The notes: generated from the sequence alone by a model not told the origin. A stretch of 64,000 nt of DNA from Halobaculum halobium (GCF_030127145.1 NZ_CP126158.1:620001-684000), one strand, 5' to 3'; shown: positions 9,013-18,230, numbered from the stretch's first letter. Made by a program: numbers and translations.

Positions 9013-10200
9013 ATGAACGGCAACGAGTTCGGCCGGCTGTTCCGGCTGACCACCTACGGCGAGAGCCACGGGGAGGCCATGGGCTGTACGGTCTCCGGTG
9101 TCCCGGCCGGCGTCGAGTTGGACGAGGAGCGCATCCAGCGCGATCTCGACCGACGCAAGCCGGGACAGTCGATGATCACGACCAGCCGCGGCGAGCCCGA
9201 CGAGGTGACGATCAACTCCGGACTACAGGACGGCTACACCACCGGAACGCCGATCGGGATGGTGATCCAGAACAAGGACGCCCGCTCGGGCAAGTACGAG
9301 CCGTTCGTCACCGCGCCCCGCCCCAGCCACGGCGACTACACCTACTCGGCGAAATTCGGCACGCGAAACTGGGGCGGCGGCGGCCGCTCCTCCGCGCGCG
9401 AGACGGTCAACTGGGTCGCCGGCGGCGCCGTCGCGAAGGCGGTGCTCGACCAGAGCGACTACGACGTGCAGATCAAAGCGCACGTCAACCAGATCGGCGA
9501 CATCGTCGCCCCCGACGTGACGTTCGAGGAGATGCTGGAACACAGCGAGGAGAACGAGGTCCGCTGTGGGCACCCCGAGACGGCCGCGGAGATGCGCGAT
9601 CGAATCGACGAGTACCAGGAGGCGGGCGACTCCATCGGCGGCGCCATCGAGTTCGAGGCGCGCGGCGTCCCACGAGGGCTCGGCGCGCCGCGGTTCGACG
9701 CCTTCCCGGCCCGGCTCGGGCAGGCGATGATGTCAATTCCCGCGACGACGGCCTTCGAGTTCGGGCTGGGGCGCGACGCCCGCGAGGTCACGGGCCACGA
9801 CCGCAACGAGAACTGGGAGGTCGACGAGGGCGACCACCCGGAGACCGTCAGCGAAAAGGGCGACCCCGTCCCCGTCGGCAACGACCACGGCGGGCTACAG
9901 GGTGGCATCACCACCGGAGAACCAATTTACGGCGAGGTCACGTGGCATGCGCCCACCTCGATCCCGAAAGAGCAGACGACCGTCGACTGGGAGACGGGCG
10001 AGGAGAAGCAGGTACAGGTCGTCGGCCGCCACGATCCCGTCCTCCCGCCGCGTGCGGTGCCGGTCGTGGAGGCGATGCTCTACTGTACGGTCCTCGACTT
10101 CATGTTGCTCGGCGGTCGGATCAACCCCGATCGCCTCGACGGTCAGGTCGGGGAGTACGAGACGGAGTACCACGCGGAGCATCCGGACGACGCGGAGTAA
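9013..10200 (+). CDS. aroC: Chorismate synthase
   Basis: 395 residues. FMN-dependent enzyme converting EPSP to chorismate, the last shikimate-pathway step. Signature blocks are present: RLTTYGESHGEAMGCTVSG near the N-terminus, RRKPGQSMITTSRGEPDEV, RSSARETVNWVAGGAVAK, and MSIPATTAFEFGLG. Length is within the family's range, with a short acidic haloarchaeal tail. The ATG lies 23 bases after a clear TATA box, consistent with a leaderless transcript. aroA lies 3.5 kb upstream; an ADH and a P450 sit between them. Confidence 0.96.
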   Translation: MNGNEFGRLFRLTTYGESHGEAMGCTVSGVPAGVELDEERIQRDLDRRKPGQSMITTSRGEPDEVTINSGLQDGYTTGTPIGMVIQNKDARSGKYEPFVTAPRPSHGDYTYSAKFGTRNWGGGGRSSARETVNWVAGGAVAKAVLDQSDYDVQIKAHVNQIGDIVAPDVTFEEMLEHSEENEVRCGHPETAAEMRDRIDEYQEAGDSIGGAIEFEARGVPRGLGAPRFDAFPARLGQAMMSIPATTAFEFGLGRDAREVTGHDRNENWEVDEGDHPETVSEKGDPVPVGNDHGGLQGGITTGEPIYGEVTWHAPTSIPKEQTTVDWETGEEKQVQVVGRHDPVLPPRAVPVVEAMLYCTVLDFMLLGGRINPDRLDGQVGEYETEYHAEHPDDAE

Positions 10201-10236
10201 CGGTACCGTCCGGCGTCCACCAATCGGCTCTCGAGC

Positions 10237-10944
10237 TTACTCTCGGTCCTCGATGAACTGACGGAGCTCCGCGGCTGTCGACCCGTCGATCGGGTCGGTT
10301 CCCCACCGGAACGCGGGAAGGGTCTCGACGCCGCTGTCCCGACCGAGTCTTCGGTCTGACAGTGCTTGGTTCCGTCGCCGTCGCGTCCGTGCGGCCTCGA
10401 CGACCGCGTCCCCGTCGACGCCGATCTCCTCCGCGTGATCCCGTAGTAGGTCGAACGTGTAGGACGGCGCCGCGTCGACGAGCGCCTCGTGGAACGCCCA
10501 TGCATCGGCGCGGGTGCCGCGGGCGCGGACCTCGAACAGCGCGCTCGGGAGCAGCATCGACCACTCGTTGACCGGGAGCGGGTACATGAGCAACGTCGGT
10601 CGGAACGCGTCGTTTGCGAGGAGGTCCGAGAGCTTGGGAAACTCCTCGCGCCACCATCGAATCGACGGCTTGTGCGCGTAATCGAAGTAGACGACGACGA
10701 GGGTGCCGCCGCCCGTGTAGATCTGATCCACGCCGGCGTAGGGGGTACGAGTCCCCTCGCGGTAGCTGAACGTCTCCGTCGCCTCGGCGGTAGTGAACTC
10801 CTCCGTGTGCCAACCGCCGCCGGGTTCGTCGCCGTCTGAGTCGCCGCGCAGCCAACCGAGACAACCGGACGTTCCGGCGAGTGTCGTGGTGCCTGCGGCC
10901 GCGAGGAAGCGTCTGCGCGTGGGCTCGTTATCGGGGCCAATCAT
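10237..10944 (-). CDS. Tat-exported lipoprotein with a DsbA/thioredoxin-like fold lacking the CXXC motif
   Basis: 235 residues. A twin-arginine signal with RRRFLAAAG (residues 10-18) leads into a lipobox (GTSGC, Cys about 28), so the mature protein is probably lipid-anchored outside the cell. The mature part reads like a DsbA-type thioredoxin domain: GTLVVVYFDYAHKPSIRWW matches the strand-plus-active-site segment of thioredoxin_4 proteins, a helical insert follows (about 110-180), and a final LPAFRWG mimics the cis-Pro segment. Where the family has CPxC, this protein has AHKPS; the only cysteine is that of the lipobox. It overlaps the stop of the CAP-domain gene by four bases (10941-10944), which implies co-transcription. 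Redox activity is unlikely; a binding or chaperone role is inference. Confidence 0.7.
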   Translation of the reverse strand: MIGPDNEPTRRRFLAAAGTTTLAGTSGCLGWLRGDSDGDEPGGGWHTEEFTTAEATETFSYREGTRTPYAGVDQIYTGGGTLVVVYFDYAHKPSIRWWREEFPKLSDLLANDAFRPTLLMYPLPVNEWSMLLPSALFEVRARGTRADAWAFHEALVDAAPSYTFDLLRDHAEEIGVDGDAVVEAARTRRRRNQALSDRRLGRDSGVETLPAFRWGTDPIDGSTAAELRQFIEDRE

Positions 10945-11645
10945 GGATCCTCTCCAGGATTACCGTCGCAGAAATCCACTGTGGCGTACGTCCGCCCGTC
11001 CTCGGCGATGTATATCCCGACGCCGATGGTGTCGTGACTCGGGAGGAGCATCCCAGTGTTGTGTTCTGGGGATCGAATGAATCCACGGAGGATTACTTCT
11101 GCGAGCTCTTCTTCAGTCTGTGTATGACTCCTGTTCCAGAAGACACCCCTGAGGTTTTCGCCACCGCCACCGCAGGCATAACTGCTTGCCTGAACCCGGT
11201 CGGTGAACGTCTCACCATCGGGGTTGGTGTGGTTGAAGAAATCTCGTGTAGCCATATCGTATGAGTGGTGGCGAGCGATACGGCCAAGTCGGGGATCTGA
11301 GACTAATCGTCCGGAATTACTCTCTGCCCGGTAGTTATTTATTTTATAAATTAATAATTTTTCTGATAAAGTCACATTAACATCTTCGCGTGGTGTCTTA
11401 TTTTCTAACGGGGTGGGAGTCTCGATCTCACTATCCGACTGATGATGGCCAAATTTTGGAGGTTGCGGGCTGGTGCCTTTCAATTCCACTGGCTCTTGGC
11501 TACGGACAACCGGTTCGGGATTCGCTCCGGTGGAAGAGAGACATCCAGCCAGCGAGATCATTGCAATAAGTGCGAGTGCAGTCGCGTGTCTTCTACTCAC
11601 GATGGGGGCCCTCGGACGGTGCAGGTCAGTTCGAAGGATTGGCAT
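10941..11645 (-). CDS. CAP (SCP/PR-1) domain lipoprotein
   Basis: 234 residues. A hydrophobic segment ending in a lipobox (ALIAMISLAGC, Cys about 35) is followed by a ~60-residue Pro/Glu/Thr-rich linker. The CAP domain follows (about 105-230): INNYRAESNSGRLVSDPRLGRIARHHSYDM, DFFNHTNPDGETF, CGGGGENL, SPEHNTGMLLPSHDTIGVGIY. Haloarchaeal CAP proteins are secreted; functions are largely unknown. The start MPILRTDL is the first ATG; a later GTG before SRRHATAL would also keep the signal sequence. It is translationally coupled to the DsbA-like gene. The coding GC is visibly lower than that of neighbours on either side. Confidence 0.8.
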   Translation of the reverse strand: MPILRTDLHRPRAPIVSRRHATALALIAMISLAGCLSSTGANPEPVVRSQEPVELKGTSPQPPKFGHHQSDSEIETPTPLENKTPREDVNVTLSEKLLIYKINNYRAESNSGRLVSDPRLGRIARHHSYDMATRDFFNHTNPDGETFTDRVQASSYACGGGGENLRGVFWNRSHTQTEEELAEVILRGFIRSPEHNTGMLLPSHDTIGVGIYIAEDGRTYATVDFCDGNPGEDP

Positions 11646-11690
11646 GGTTTCTGTGATAATTTATTGTATTTGTATATTCGTAATTAGTCG

Positions 11691-14417
11691 TCAACACATG
11701 ACTGAATCGTGGTGACTCTCTGTAGATCCACACCGAACTTCAACCGTCTGAAGAGTCCCCGGAATATACGAACCAGTTTCAGGTTTCGTGAGTGAGTGCT
11801 CCTGTCTCACTGTGTTTCCTTCACGTTCCCACAGCCATTCGGTCCACGAATCCGTTTCGGCGAAGGTCTCTGTTGTGATGGTGAACTCGCGCTCACTCGC
11901 ATACTCGTGGTATTGAACTGTCCGCGTTCGCTCGATTTCGGTCTTGTACAAATAGTCTATGTCGTAGTACGTGTACCCGCTGTGGTCGTGGCCGGTGTAC
12001 CAGATATTGGTGTCATAGTTCCAGTTGGAGCACTCCCGTGAGAACCCGCCGTACGGGCTCGGATCGAGATCCCAGTTCGTACACGTTCGTGTGGTTCGAC
12101 TGTGTCGATCGCGGTCGTGGTTGTGTCCATCGCCAACGACCACGCGCTCGGTTCTGGTTTCGCCGGTGAAACTCCATCCCGTACGCCGGAAGCGACTCGA
12201 AAGCCACCGGGATTTGTCTTCGTAGTACGTTCGTTCCTCGGTTCGAACGTTTCGTTCCACGAGCTCCCAGTCGTCTCCTGACCCGTCCGGATCCGACCGC
12301 TTGATGCGAGTAACCCGGCGCGATCGCTGCTCAACGCTCGTCTCCGTCGATATCCAGTTATCGCCGACCATCGATGGCCGCCCAGCATCGGCCCGCACAG
12401 ATATCGTCCGTCCTGTAAAGTACGTCCCGGAGTCGTATATCGATTTTTTGAACCAGCTTTTTTCTGATGGTCGCTCCTCAGATATAACGCGCTCAATCGT
12501 ATTGGTGGTGCTCTCGTACCAGTACTCTGTGTACGTCTTCGGTCGTACGTTGATATCGATGGTTTTCAGTGCTTCACCGTTTGGACCCTGTGTCGAGATC
12601 AGTCTCGCCTTGTACGTTCCAGGATCGTCGTAGGTGTGAGCGATCTCGACGTTCCGCAGCACAGAGGTCCCCGATCCGCGTGCAGCATTCCCGTCACCGA
12701 AGGCGAGACGGTAGTTCTGGTTCGACCCGACGGTGAACTCCACCTGATCACCGGGTTCGACCTCCAAGCTGGTTTTCCTCGCGGGAACGCCTGATTTCAT
12801 CGCATAGAATACGATGTCGTCGTGCGTCTGTACCGAGTGAACGCGGCTTATCCACTTCTGTTCGCCTCGATCGCCGTCTGCGTCGACCGCCGAGAGCGAA
12901 ACTTCCCTCGTGACCTTGCCACCATGTTCGGAGACGAATATATGTCGGATCTCGGTGTCTCGAGTGCCGGAGAATCGGCCGAGTGTATCGACGATGACGG
13001 CCCGGTTCGTATCGTTTACTCGCCACGTCGCGCGAACAATCTTCGGCTCTTCATGTGTGACCGTGGCGAAGAATTCGTACGTACTGAGCTCTACGGAGTC
13101 TGTTTCCGGTGTCTGTTTCGTGTCGTCAGTGGCGTATCTCCACGAGATCTCCGAGATATGGGGGACGGATTCTCCGGTCCCGAAACTCGTCTGCGTTTCC
13201 ACCTCCGTCTCCTTTACCGCAGTCACGGTGTTCCCTTCGTCGTCGGTGACAGTGGCCGAGATCTCCATCGTCTCCCCCAGATTACCTTCGATTCCGACGT
13301 TGTTGACGAACCGGCTTGACTCCCGCTCCAACTGGGTCTGTCCCGGGTCCCAAGTGATCGTCAGCTCCCCGCCGTCCGGATCGTACGCCTCCAGCGTGTA
13401 CTCTTGTGTGCTCCCCGCTGTCGCACTATCAGGACCGTCGATCGAGACCACCGGCGGTCCCTCGTCGTACACCTCAACGGTCTTCATCGCCGTCGTTCGT
13501 GCCCCGTCGTCGTCGACGACGACGCCACGCAGTGTGTGCGTTCCCGTTTCGGTGAACGCGAGATCGACGACCGCTCCGTTCTCGGACCGATCGGGCCACA
13601 GCCGTCGAACGAGGCTTCCGTCCGGATCGCTTCCGCGGAGAATGAACGTCGCGTCGTGGCCGGACGCGACGCGGTCCGGCCCGTCGATGCGGGCGGTCGG
13701 GGCCTCGTTGTTCGAGTCGGCGGTCGTGGACCCGGCGTTGGTACCATCGCCCGGCGCCAACACACGTACCGATTTCCGGAACGTCGCCGTCGCGCCGTCG
13801 TCGTCAGTGACGCGGACGCTGAACGCGAACGTCTCGCCGGCCGGGAGATCGACGGTACGATCTACCTCGCGGGTCGATCGCCCGTCCGACCAGGCATACG
13901 AAGTGATCTCCCCATCAGGATCGTACACGTCGGCGGTGAACGTGGCTGTCTCGCCGCGGGCGACGCTGTCCCGCCCCTCGATATCACCGGTCGGCGGCTC
14001 GTTCGGCTGCGGTTTCGACTCGTTGGATTCGGTGCCCGCGGCGACCTCCCCCCGAGCGGCCACATCGACGTACAACGTGTCGCTCCGGTCGACGCCGTGG
14101 TCGTCAGTCACAGTCAGCGTCACCTCGTACCGCCCGACCGTCGAGGCGGTGAACGTCGTGGACATCGCGGTCGGAGCGTTCGGGTTGATCTCCCGGCCGT
14201 CGGGGGTTCGGATCGACCACTCGGAGGCGACGATATCGCCGTCGGGATCGAGCGAGCCGCCGCCGTCCAGCCACACAACAGTGCCGCGCTCGACCTCCTG
14301 ATCGAGGCCGGCATCCGCGAGCGGTGGCTCGTTCTCCGCCGCCTCGTGGGCGGTGACTGATCCGGGAACGACCGCCGCAACGAGGAGTGCCGCGATGACC
14401 AACGAAACGCGTCTCAT
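11691..14417 (-). CDS. Secreted multi-PKD-domain protein with a Cys/Trp/Tyr-rich C-terminal region
   Basis: 908 residues. The signal peptide MRRVSLVIAALLVAAVVPGSVTAHE is cleaved near residue 23. Four consecutive PKD/Ig-like repeats follow (about 30-120, 140-220, 236-320 and 320-410), each with a DPDG turn and a final VTDD strand, then a divergent fifth (about 560-640, LAFGDGNAARG ... HTYDDPGTYKARL). From about 650 on the protein changes character: aromatic- and charge-rich, with paired WDL/WNYD strings, an HNHDRDRHSRTTRTC segment and several cysteines. I match that part to no family. No sortase, PGF-CTERM or transmembrane anchor is visible, so it is probably released or S-layer associated. 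Third-position GC drops in the last two thirds, suggesting acquired sequence. Confidence 0.8.
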   Translation of the reverse strand: MRRVSLVIAALLVAAVVPGSVTAHEAAENEPPLADAGLDQEVERGTVVWLDGGGSLDPDGDIVASEWSIRTPDGREINPNAPTAMSTTFTASTVGRYEVTLTVTDDHGVDRSDTLYVDVAARGEVAAGTESNESKPQPNEPPTGDIEGRDSVARGETATFTADVYDPDGEITSYAWSDGRSTREVDRTVDLPAGETFAFSVRVTDDDGATATFRKSVRVLAPGDGTNAGSTTADSNNEAPTARIDGPDRVASGHDATFILRGSDPDGSLVRRLWPDRSENGAVVDLAFTETGTHTLRGVVVDDDGARTTAMKTVEVYDEGPPVVSIDGPDSATAGSTQEYTLEAYDPDGGELTITWDPGQTQLERESSRFVNNVGIEGNLGETMEISATVTDDEGNTVTAVKETEVETQTSFGTGESVPHISEISWRYATDDTKQTPETDSVELSTYEFFATVTHEEPKIVRATWRVNDTNRAVIVDTLGRFSGTRDTEIRHIFVSEHGGKVTREVSLSAVDADGDRGEQKWISRVHSVQTHDDIVFYAMKSGVPARKTSLEVEPGDQVEFTVGSNQNYRLAFGDGNAARGSGTSVLRNVEIAHTYDDPGTYKARLISTQGPNGEALKTIDINVRPKTYTEYWYESTTNTIERVISEERPSEKSWFKKSIYDSGTYFTGRTISVRADAGRPSMVGDNWISTETSVEQRSRRVTRIKRSDPDGSGDDWELVERNVRTEERTYYEDKSRWLSSRFRRTGWSFTGETRTERVVVGDGHNHDRDRHSRTTRTCTNWDLDPSPYGGFSRECSNWNYDTNIWYTGHDHSGYTYYDIDYLYKTEIERTRTVQYHEYASEREFTITTETFAETDSWTEWLWEREGNTVRQEHSLTKPETGSYIPGTLQTVEVRCGSTESHHDSVMC

Positions 14418-14725
14418 GCTCTGTGCGAGATGCCCCGTTACCCGATATAAGATTTTAGAATTGCAGTTAGAAATTATCGGTGAAGAGATCGTGTCGTAGC
14501 GGGTCGGATCTCTCCGGTCACCCCAGATTGAGGCGGTGAGTCAATTCTGGTTGCAGGTTGCCGACGGCATCATCGCTGGGGCGGGAGCTCGGCTGCTGGC
14601 ACTCGGTGATCACCGGGGCCATTCCCGAAACCCTCACGATCGACCCTTTGCGAACCCATAGCAAGGCATTTGTCCCGTGCAGAACAACCGTCAAATACTG
14701 CCCAACGGAGGGCCTATCAGTACCT
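14418..14725. other. 308-base intergenic region between divergent genes
   Basis: It contains two promoters. The PKD-gene side has CTTATATC on the minus strand (14444-14451), 27 bases before the start. The porA side has AAATAC (14693-14698), 28 bases before its ATG. Between them is unassigned sequence with a short inverted repeat (CCTTTGCG...AGCAAGG, 14644-14665). No credible ORF or structured RNA was recognised. Confidence 0.6.
14444..14451 (-). promoter_or_regulatory. TATA box of the PKD-protein gene
   Basis: Minus-strand CTTATATC, 27 bases before the start codon at 14417. Confidence 0.65.
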
Positions 14726-16618
14726 ATGTCAGCCGACGAACTCATCTGGCGGATCGCTGGCGGGTCGGGCGACGGAATCGCCTCGACCAGTCAGAACTTC
14801 GCCAAGGCCCTGATGCGGTCGGGGCTGCACGTCTTCACGCATCGTCACTATCCCTCGCGCATCCGGGGCGGCCACACCTACGTCGAGGTACGCGCCTCCG
14901 CCGATCCCGTCAAGTCACGGGGCGACGGCTACAACTTCCTGCTGGCGCTGGGTGACTCGTTCGCCCGCAACCCGCAGGAGGGCGCCTACTACGGCAACGA
15001 GGAAGCCAAACCGCTCGCGGAGAACCTCGACGAGCTCCGCGAGGGCGGCGTCATCGTTTACGACTCCGGGCTGCTCGACCCCTCGGAGGTTCCGAACTTC
15101 GAGGAGCGCGTCGAGGAGAACAACTGGCACGTGTACGACATCGATCTTCGGTCGCTCGCGCGCGATCAGGGCCGCGAGGTCATGCGAAACACCGCCGGCG
15201 TCGGCGTCACCTGCGCGATCACGGGCATCCCCCTCAGCGCCATCGAGGAGCTGATGCGCGACGCGATGCCCGAGAAGATCCTCGAGCCGAACGTCGAGAT
15301 CATGGAGACGGCGTACGACCTCGTCCGCGAGGAGTACGACGTCGACGCCCCCGACGTGTCCGTCCCCTCGGGCGAACACGACGAGGAGCAGGTCCTGATG
15401 TCCGGCTCGGACGCCATCGCTTACGGCGCCATCGACGAGGGCTGCCGCTTCATCGCGGGGTACCCCATGACGCCGTGGACCGAGGTGTTCACCATCATGA
15501 GTCAGAACCTGCCCGAACTGGGCGGGATCTCCGAGCAGGTCGAAGACGAGATCGCCGCGGCCGCGCTCGCCATCGGCGCGTCCCACATGGGCGTCAAGGC
15601 CATGTCCGGTTCCTCCGGCGGCGGGTTCGCCCTGATGGGTGAGCCGCTCGGCCTCGCGGAGATGACCGAGACGCCGCTGGTACTCATCGAAGCCATGCGC
15701 GCCGGTCCCTCGACGGGGATGCCGACGAAGCCCGAACAGGCGGACCTGGAACACGTCCTGTACACGTCACAGGGCGACTCCCAGCGCGTCGTCCTCGCGC
15801 CCGGTACGGTCGCCGAGGCGTACGAGGCGTCGCGACGGGCGTTCCAGCTCGCCTACGAGTACCAGATCCCGTCGATGCTCATCTACGACCAGAAACTGTC
15901 GGGTGAGCTGACGAACGTCCCGGCCTCGCACTTCGACCGCGAGCCCAACGCGGACATCGGGTTCACCCTCACCGAGGAGGAACTGGCCGACCAGCCGCAC
16001 ACGAACGACGGGAAGTTCCACCGCTTCCAGCACGATGGCGAGAACGGCGTCTCGCCGCGGTCGGTGCCCGGCCAGAAGGGCGGCCGATTCCTCGCGACGG
16101 GGAACGAGCACAACCCGGCCGGTCACATCGACGAGGACCCGAACAACCGCGTCGCACAGATGAACCGTCGGCAGCGGAAGCTCGACGCCATCCGCGCGGA
16201 CCTCGACGACGACGGCTTGCTCGTGGAACACGGTCCCGAGGACGCCGACTACGGCATCCTCACGTTCGGCTCCCAGCAGGGGACAGTTGAGGAGGCCGTC
16301 GATCGGCTCAACGAGAACGGCACGTCGGTGAAGGCGCTGACCGTCGCCGAACTCGCGCCGTACCCGATCGACGCGGTTCGAGCGTTCCTCGACTCCGTCG
16401 AGGAGGCGCTCGTCGTCGAGATGAACGCGTCGGCGCAGTTCCGCGGTCTGACGCAGAAGGAACTCGGCACGCACGGGGAGATGCTCTCCTCGCTGCTGAA
16501 GTACAACGGGAACCCCTTCGAGCCCGCGGAGATCGTCGAGGGGTTCACCACGAACATCGTCGAGGACGGGGAGCTCCCCGGCAACGAGACGAAGTTCGTC
16601 CCCGCGGCAGGTGACTAA
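14726..16618 (+). CDS. porA: Pyruvate:ferredoxin oxidoreductase alpha subunit (2-oxoacid:acceptor oxidoreductase)
   Basis: 630 residues. With PorB it oxidatively decarboxylates pyruvate to acetyl-CoA, reducing ferredoxin. The N-terminal gamma-type domain starts ELIWRIAGGSGDGIASTSQN with SRIRGGHTYVEVRA (about 1-190). A linker leads into the alpha domain MSGSDAIAYGAIDEGCRF with GYPMTPWTE, the Glu in SEQVEDEIAAAALAIGASHMG and EAMRAGPSTGMPTK, then a C-terminal transketolase-C-like region. The gamma-alpha fusion and length match the PorA of haloarchaea, not the shorter KorA whose N-terminus differs. The ATG at 14726 gives the conserved N-terminus; an upstream extension to 14558 is not credible. 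porB starts two bases after the stop. Confidence 0.88.
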   Translation: MSADELIWRIAGGSGDGIASTSQNFAKALMRSGLHVFTHRHYPSRIRGGHTYVEVRASADPVKSRGDGYNFLLALGDSFARNPQEGAYYGNEEAKPLAENLDELREGGVIVYDSGLLDPSEVPNFEERVEENNWHVYDIDLRSLARDQGREVMRNTAGVGVTCAITGIPLSAIEELMRDAMPEKILEPNVEIMETAYDLVREEYDVDAPDVSVPSGEHDEEQVLMSGSDAIAYGAIDEGCRFIAGYPMTPWTEVFTIMSQNLPELGGISEQVEDEIAAAALAIGASHMGVKAMSGSSGGGFALMGEPLGLAEMTETPLVLIEAMRAGPSTGMPTKPEQADLEHVLYTSQGDSQRVVLAPGTVAEAYEASRRAFQLAYEYQIPSMLIYDQKLSGELTNVPASHFDREPNADIGFTLTEEELADQPHTNDGKFHRFQHDGENGVSPRSVPGQKGGRFLATGNEHNPAGHIDEDPNNRVAQMNRRQRKLDAIRADLDDDGLLVEHGPEDADYGILTFGSQQGTVEEAVDRLNENGTSVKALTVAELAPYPIDAVRAFLDSVEEALVVEMNASAQFRGLTQKELGTHGEMLSSLLKYNGNPFEPAEIVEGFTTNIVEDGELPGNETKFVPAAGD

Positions 16619-16620
16619 CA

Positions 16621-17559
16621 ATGAGCGCATTCAGTGCCATCGGTGAGGAACGCGAGGTCGACCGCAACGAGTACACGCCCGAGATCGAACCCCAGCCGAC
16701 GTGGTGTCCGGGCTGCGGCGACTTCGGTGTCCTGAAGTCGCTGAAGGGCGCGCTGCCCGAGGTCGGGCGCACGCCCGAAGAGACGCTGCTGGTCACCGGG
16801 ATCGGCTGTTCGGGCAAGCTGAACAGCTACCTCGACAGCTACGGCTTCCACACGATCCACGGCCGGTCGCTGCCCGTCGCCCGGGCGGCGAAGCTCGCCA
16901 ACCCCGGCGTCGAGGTCGTCGCCGCCGGCGGCGACGGCGACGGCTACGGGATCGGCGGGAACCACTTCATGCACACCGCCCGGGAGAACCACGACATGAC
17001 GTACATCGTGTTCAACAACGAGATCTTCGGCCTCACGAAGGGCCAGACCTCGCCCACCTCCCCGAAGGGCCACAAGTCGAAGACGCAACCGCACGGCTCG
17101 GCGAAGACCCCGATCCGTCCGCTCTCGCTGTCGCTGACCTCAGGCGCGTCGTTCGTCGCTCGCACGGCCGCCGTCAACCCGAACCAGGCCCAGCGAATCC
17201 TCAAGGAGGCGATGGAGCACGACGGGTTCGCGCACATCGACTTCCTGACGCAGTGCCCGACGTGGAACAAGGACGCCAAGCAGTACGTCCCGTACACGGA
17301 CATCAACGAGTCCGAGGACTACGACTTCGATCCGACGAACCGCGCCGAGGCCCAGGAGCTGATGCGCGAGACCGAGGACAAACTGTACGAGGGCGAGGTG
17401 CTCACCGGCGTCTACTACCGCGACGACGAGCGGCCCTCCTACCAGCAGGAGAAACAGCAGATCGGCGAGATGCCCGAGGAACCGCTCGCGGAGCGCTACT
17501 TCGACGGCGACTACGAGTGGGAGCGCTCGTACGATCAGTTCATCGACAAGCACAAGTGA
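16621..17559 (+). CDS. porB: Pyruvate:ferredoxin oxidoreductase beta subunit
   Basis: 312 residues; the TPP-binding subunit of the PorAB heterodimer. It begins with the conserved TWCPGCGDFGVLKSLK (Cys pair), has GCSGKLNSYL and HGRSLPVARAAKLANPG, then the TPP/Mg motif starting GGDGDGYGIGGNHF and ending FNNEIFGLTKGQTSPTSP. A bacterial-type ferredoxin domain is absent; haloarchaeal 2Fe-2S ferredoxin is the expected acceptor. The spacing to porA (two bases) indicates a bicistronic mRNA. C-terminal ERYFDGDYEWERSYDQF is acidic and aromatic. Confidence 0.9.
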   Translation: MSAFSAIGEEREVDRNEYTPEIEPQPTWCPGCGDFGVLKSLKGALPEVGRTPEETLLVTGIGCSGKLNSYLDSYGFHTIHGRSLPVARAAKLANPGVEVVAAGGDGDGYGIGGNHFMHTARENHDMTYIVFNNEIFGLTKGQTSPTSPKGHKSKTQPHGSAKTPIRPLSLSLTSGASFVARTAAVNPNQAQRILKEAMEHDGFAHIDFLTQCPTWNKDAKQYVPYTDINESEDYDFDPTNRAEAQELMRETEDKLYEGEVLTGVYYRDDERPSYQQEKQQIGEMPEEPLAERYFDGDYEWERSYDQFIDKHK

Positions 17560-17663
17560 GCGAACGGCGGGCGTGAACGACGAAACCGCGCGACTGGGAC
17601 GTGATCGGCCCAGTACTCGCGCCGGTTCCCGTCGACGCGACTCCCGTTTTCTCATTCGCAAGG

Positions 17664-17670
17664 TATTTTT
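17664..17670 (+). promoter_or_regulatory. TATA box of the Lrp-type regulator
   Basis: TATTTTT ends 25 bases before ATG 17695. Decides against the GTG start at 17674, which would sit inside the core promoter. Confidence 0.65.
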
Positions 17671-17694
17671 TCTGTGGCGCGAAATCATACGGTA

Positions 17695-18123
17695 ATGAGT
17701 ACCTCCTCGACGGCCGATCGCATCCTCGAAGCGCTCGAGGAGGATGCGCAGGCCTCCTACGCCGAGATCGCCGACCGCGCTGGCGTCTCGAAGCCGACGG
17801 TGCGAAAGTACATCAACCGGCTCGAGGACGAGGGCGTCATCGTCGGCTATTCGGCCGAAATCGATCCGAAGAAGCTCTCCGGGAAGACGATCGCGCTCGT
17901 CGGGATTGAGGTCGACAGCGAGCGGTACGTCGAGGCGACGCGCGCGTTGAAGGAGCTGGAGTCGGTCGTTTCGCTGTACACCTCCTCGGGCGACCACATG
18001 TTCATGGCCGAGGTCCGCGCGGCCGACGGCGACGAACTGGGCGAGGTGATCTCCGAGGAGATCGGCGGCGTCGAGGGCGTCACCGCGGCGCACCCGTCGG
18101 TGCTGCAAGAGCGACTGAAATAG
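17695..18123 (+). CDS. Lrp/AsnC family transcriptional regulator
   Basis: 142 residues from MSTSSTADRILEALEED. The N-terminal winged helix (about 5-60) has SYAEIADRAGVSKPTVRKYI as the HTH, with a VIVGYSAEIDPKKL connector. The C-terminal RAM/AsnC domain (about 68-140) has VGIEVDSERYVEATRALKEL and SSGDHMFMAEVRA. It may sense an amino acid or 2-oxoacid. The position 135 bases after porB, with its own TATA box, makes regulation of porAB an attractive but untested idea. The ATG at 17695 is chosen over a GTG at 17674 because the TATA box at 17664-17670 leaves no room for the earlier start. Confidence 0.88.
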   Translation: MSTSSTADRILEALEEDAQASYAEIADRAGVSKPTVRKYINRLEDEGVIVGYSAEIDPKKLSGKTIALVGIEVDSERYVEATRALKELESVVSLYTSSGDHMFMAEVRAADGDELGEVISEEIGGVEGVTAAHPSVLQERLK

Positions 18124-18230
18124 CGGCTGCGGACCGACGTTCGGCGGACCCAGTGGACTTGGCCGCGCGCGGCTTCACTTCCACCGCGCGTGGCGACGGT
18201 TTTTGACCGATCGGCGCCTGAGTGGCGACC

